Below are positions 63,654 to 64,000 of a stretch of DNA of 64,000 bases, piece after piece. This DNA is from an uncultured Pelagibacteraceae bacterium (GTDB lineage: Bacteria; Pseudomonadota; Alphaproteobacteria; Pelagibacterales; Pelagibacteraceae): contig CACECJ010000001.1 in the NCBI GenBank assembly GCA_902557935.1, positions 267,736-331,735 on the forward strand, read 5' to 3'. The translations under genes were made by a program, and so were the position numbers. How positions within the stretch are numbered: the first letter of the stretch is position 1; each line of letters begins with the position of its first letter. The notes under the pieces were generated by a model. It was not told the origin of the DNA. It saw nothing but the letters and a program-made list of their open reading frames with translations, and made no database searches.

Positions 63654-64000
63654 TATCCAACTTCTCTCATTAAATAATCTGAGTCATGTGAAGATGTAAG
63701 CATTCTTTTGTTTGTTTTCTTAATTTTGGGTAAATAGCTAACGTTTTTATATCTCCATACAACAGGTTTACTTAAAGCATAACTTCCATAAATGAAAAAT
63801 CTTTTCTTGCCTTTGATTTCTCTGAATAAAGATACACCATGGTAAGAGTTAGGTGTAGATTGGAAAAAAATTACACTCCCTTTTGACGGAGTAAATTCTT
63901 TAACTTTTGCTAGTTCAGAAATACCAGGAAATCTTTTAAAACTTTTTCTATATTTCATATCAGTTTTCTTTTTAAAAATTGATAAAGCTCCGCCGTTTTT
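63653..64000 (-). CDS. 2OG-Fe(II) oxygenase, C-terminal part (runs off window)
   Basis: The frame is open through the window end: NGGALSIFKKKTD precedes the internal Met at 63958, so that Met is not the start. About 115 C-terminal residues are seen. KGSVIFFQSTPNSYHGVS contains the distal iron-ligand His and KKRFFIYGSYAL the basic residue that binds 2-oxoglutarate in prolyl-4-hydroxylase-type enzymes. The HxD pair must lie upstream of the window. Stop overlaps the livM start as TAATG. Confidence 0.8.
   Translation of the reverse strand, partial: KNGGALSIFKKKTDMKYRKSFKRFPGISELAKVKEFTPSKGSVIFFQSTPNSYHGVSLFREIKGKKRFFIYGSYALSKPVVWRYKNVSYLPKIKKTNKRMLTSSHDSDYLMREVG

Overview
The window is a gene-dense, strongly AT-rich chromosome segment (G+C about 30% by eye) of a streamlined alphaproteobacterium, most likely of the SAR11/Pelagibacterales group. 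The case rests on low G+C, intergenic gaps that never exceed about 200 bases, very frequent 1-base (TAATG) and 4-base (ATGA) gene overlaps, and alphaproteobacterial gene orders (tpiA-secG-pyrG-kdsA-eno-ftsB; ntrY-ntrX-trkA; ppiD-trpE-trpG-trpD-trpC-lexA-gltX) retained with internal genes removed. The taxon is an inference. I saw no rRNA, insertion sequence, prophage, CRISPR array or origin.

Layout. 1-5.2 kb (minus): valS, ilvD and the start of a mannose-1-phosphate guanylyltransferase gene. 5.3-6.8 kb: tRNA-Cys, tRNA-Asn, an XRE-type regulator and an exported protein. 6.8-12.0 kb: cysK, then a general L-amino-acid ABC transporter (aapJQMP). 12.2-14.3 kb: zapE, galE, tRNA-Arg. 14.3-18.1 kb: a ferric-iron ABC transporter (fbpABC) behind two tandem Fur-type boxes. 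18.2-22.9 kb: a small membrane protein, a hydratase-family enzyme, pfkA, pyk, a 57-residue protein and gap. 22.9-31.5 kb: a glycerol-type ABC transporter (glpVSTPQ plus the DUF2160 protein GlpU), glpK and gpsA. 31.5-37.4 kb: trkH, trkA, ntrX, ntrY in one run with gpsA-glpK. 37.5-39.6 kb (plus): ispDF, pgpA, cinA. 39.7-46.4 kb (minus): a membrane protein, ratA/coq10-like gene, lipA, ftsB, eno, kdsA, pyrG, secG, tpiA. 46.5-54.7 kb (plus): ppiD-like gene, trpEGDC, lexA, gltX, a PD-(D/E)XK nuclease-like gene. 54.7-64 kb: a Glu-Pro-rich double-membrane-segment protein, a histone-deacetylase-family enzyme, a degenerate SDR, a second hydratase-family enzyme, a DUF1907 protein, a divergent PanB-like protein, an EamA transporter, a PhyH dioxygenase, livG, livM and a partial 2OG-Fe(II) oxygenase.

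Together the genes describe an osmotrophic heterotroph: uptake of amino acids, iron, glycerol-like polyols and branched-chain-amino-acid-type substrates, joined to glycolytic enzymes (pfkA, gap, eno, pyk, tpiA all lie here). Regulation visible in the sequence is limited to Fur-like boxes, an alphaproteobacterial LexA box, a palindrome before the XRE regulator, palindromes before aapJ, and hairpins separating each of two binding-protein genes from its downstream transporter genes.

No clear novel defence or mobile system is present. The least explained parts are the 54.7-64 kb block (PanB-like protein lacking its metal ligands, SDR lacking its catalytic residues, DUF1907 protein, oxygenases flanking livGM, Glu-Pro-rich protein), the small proteins, and the unusual translation start of fbpA inside a Fur box.
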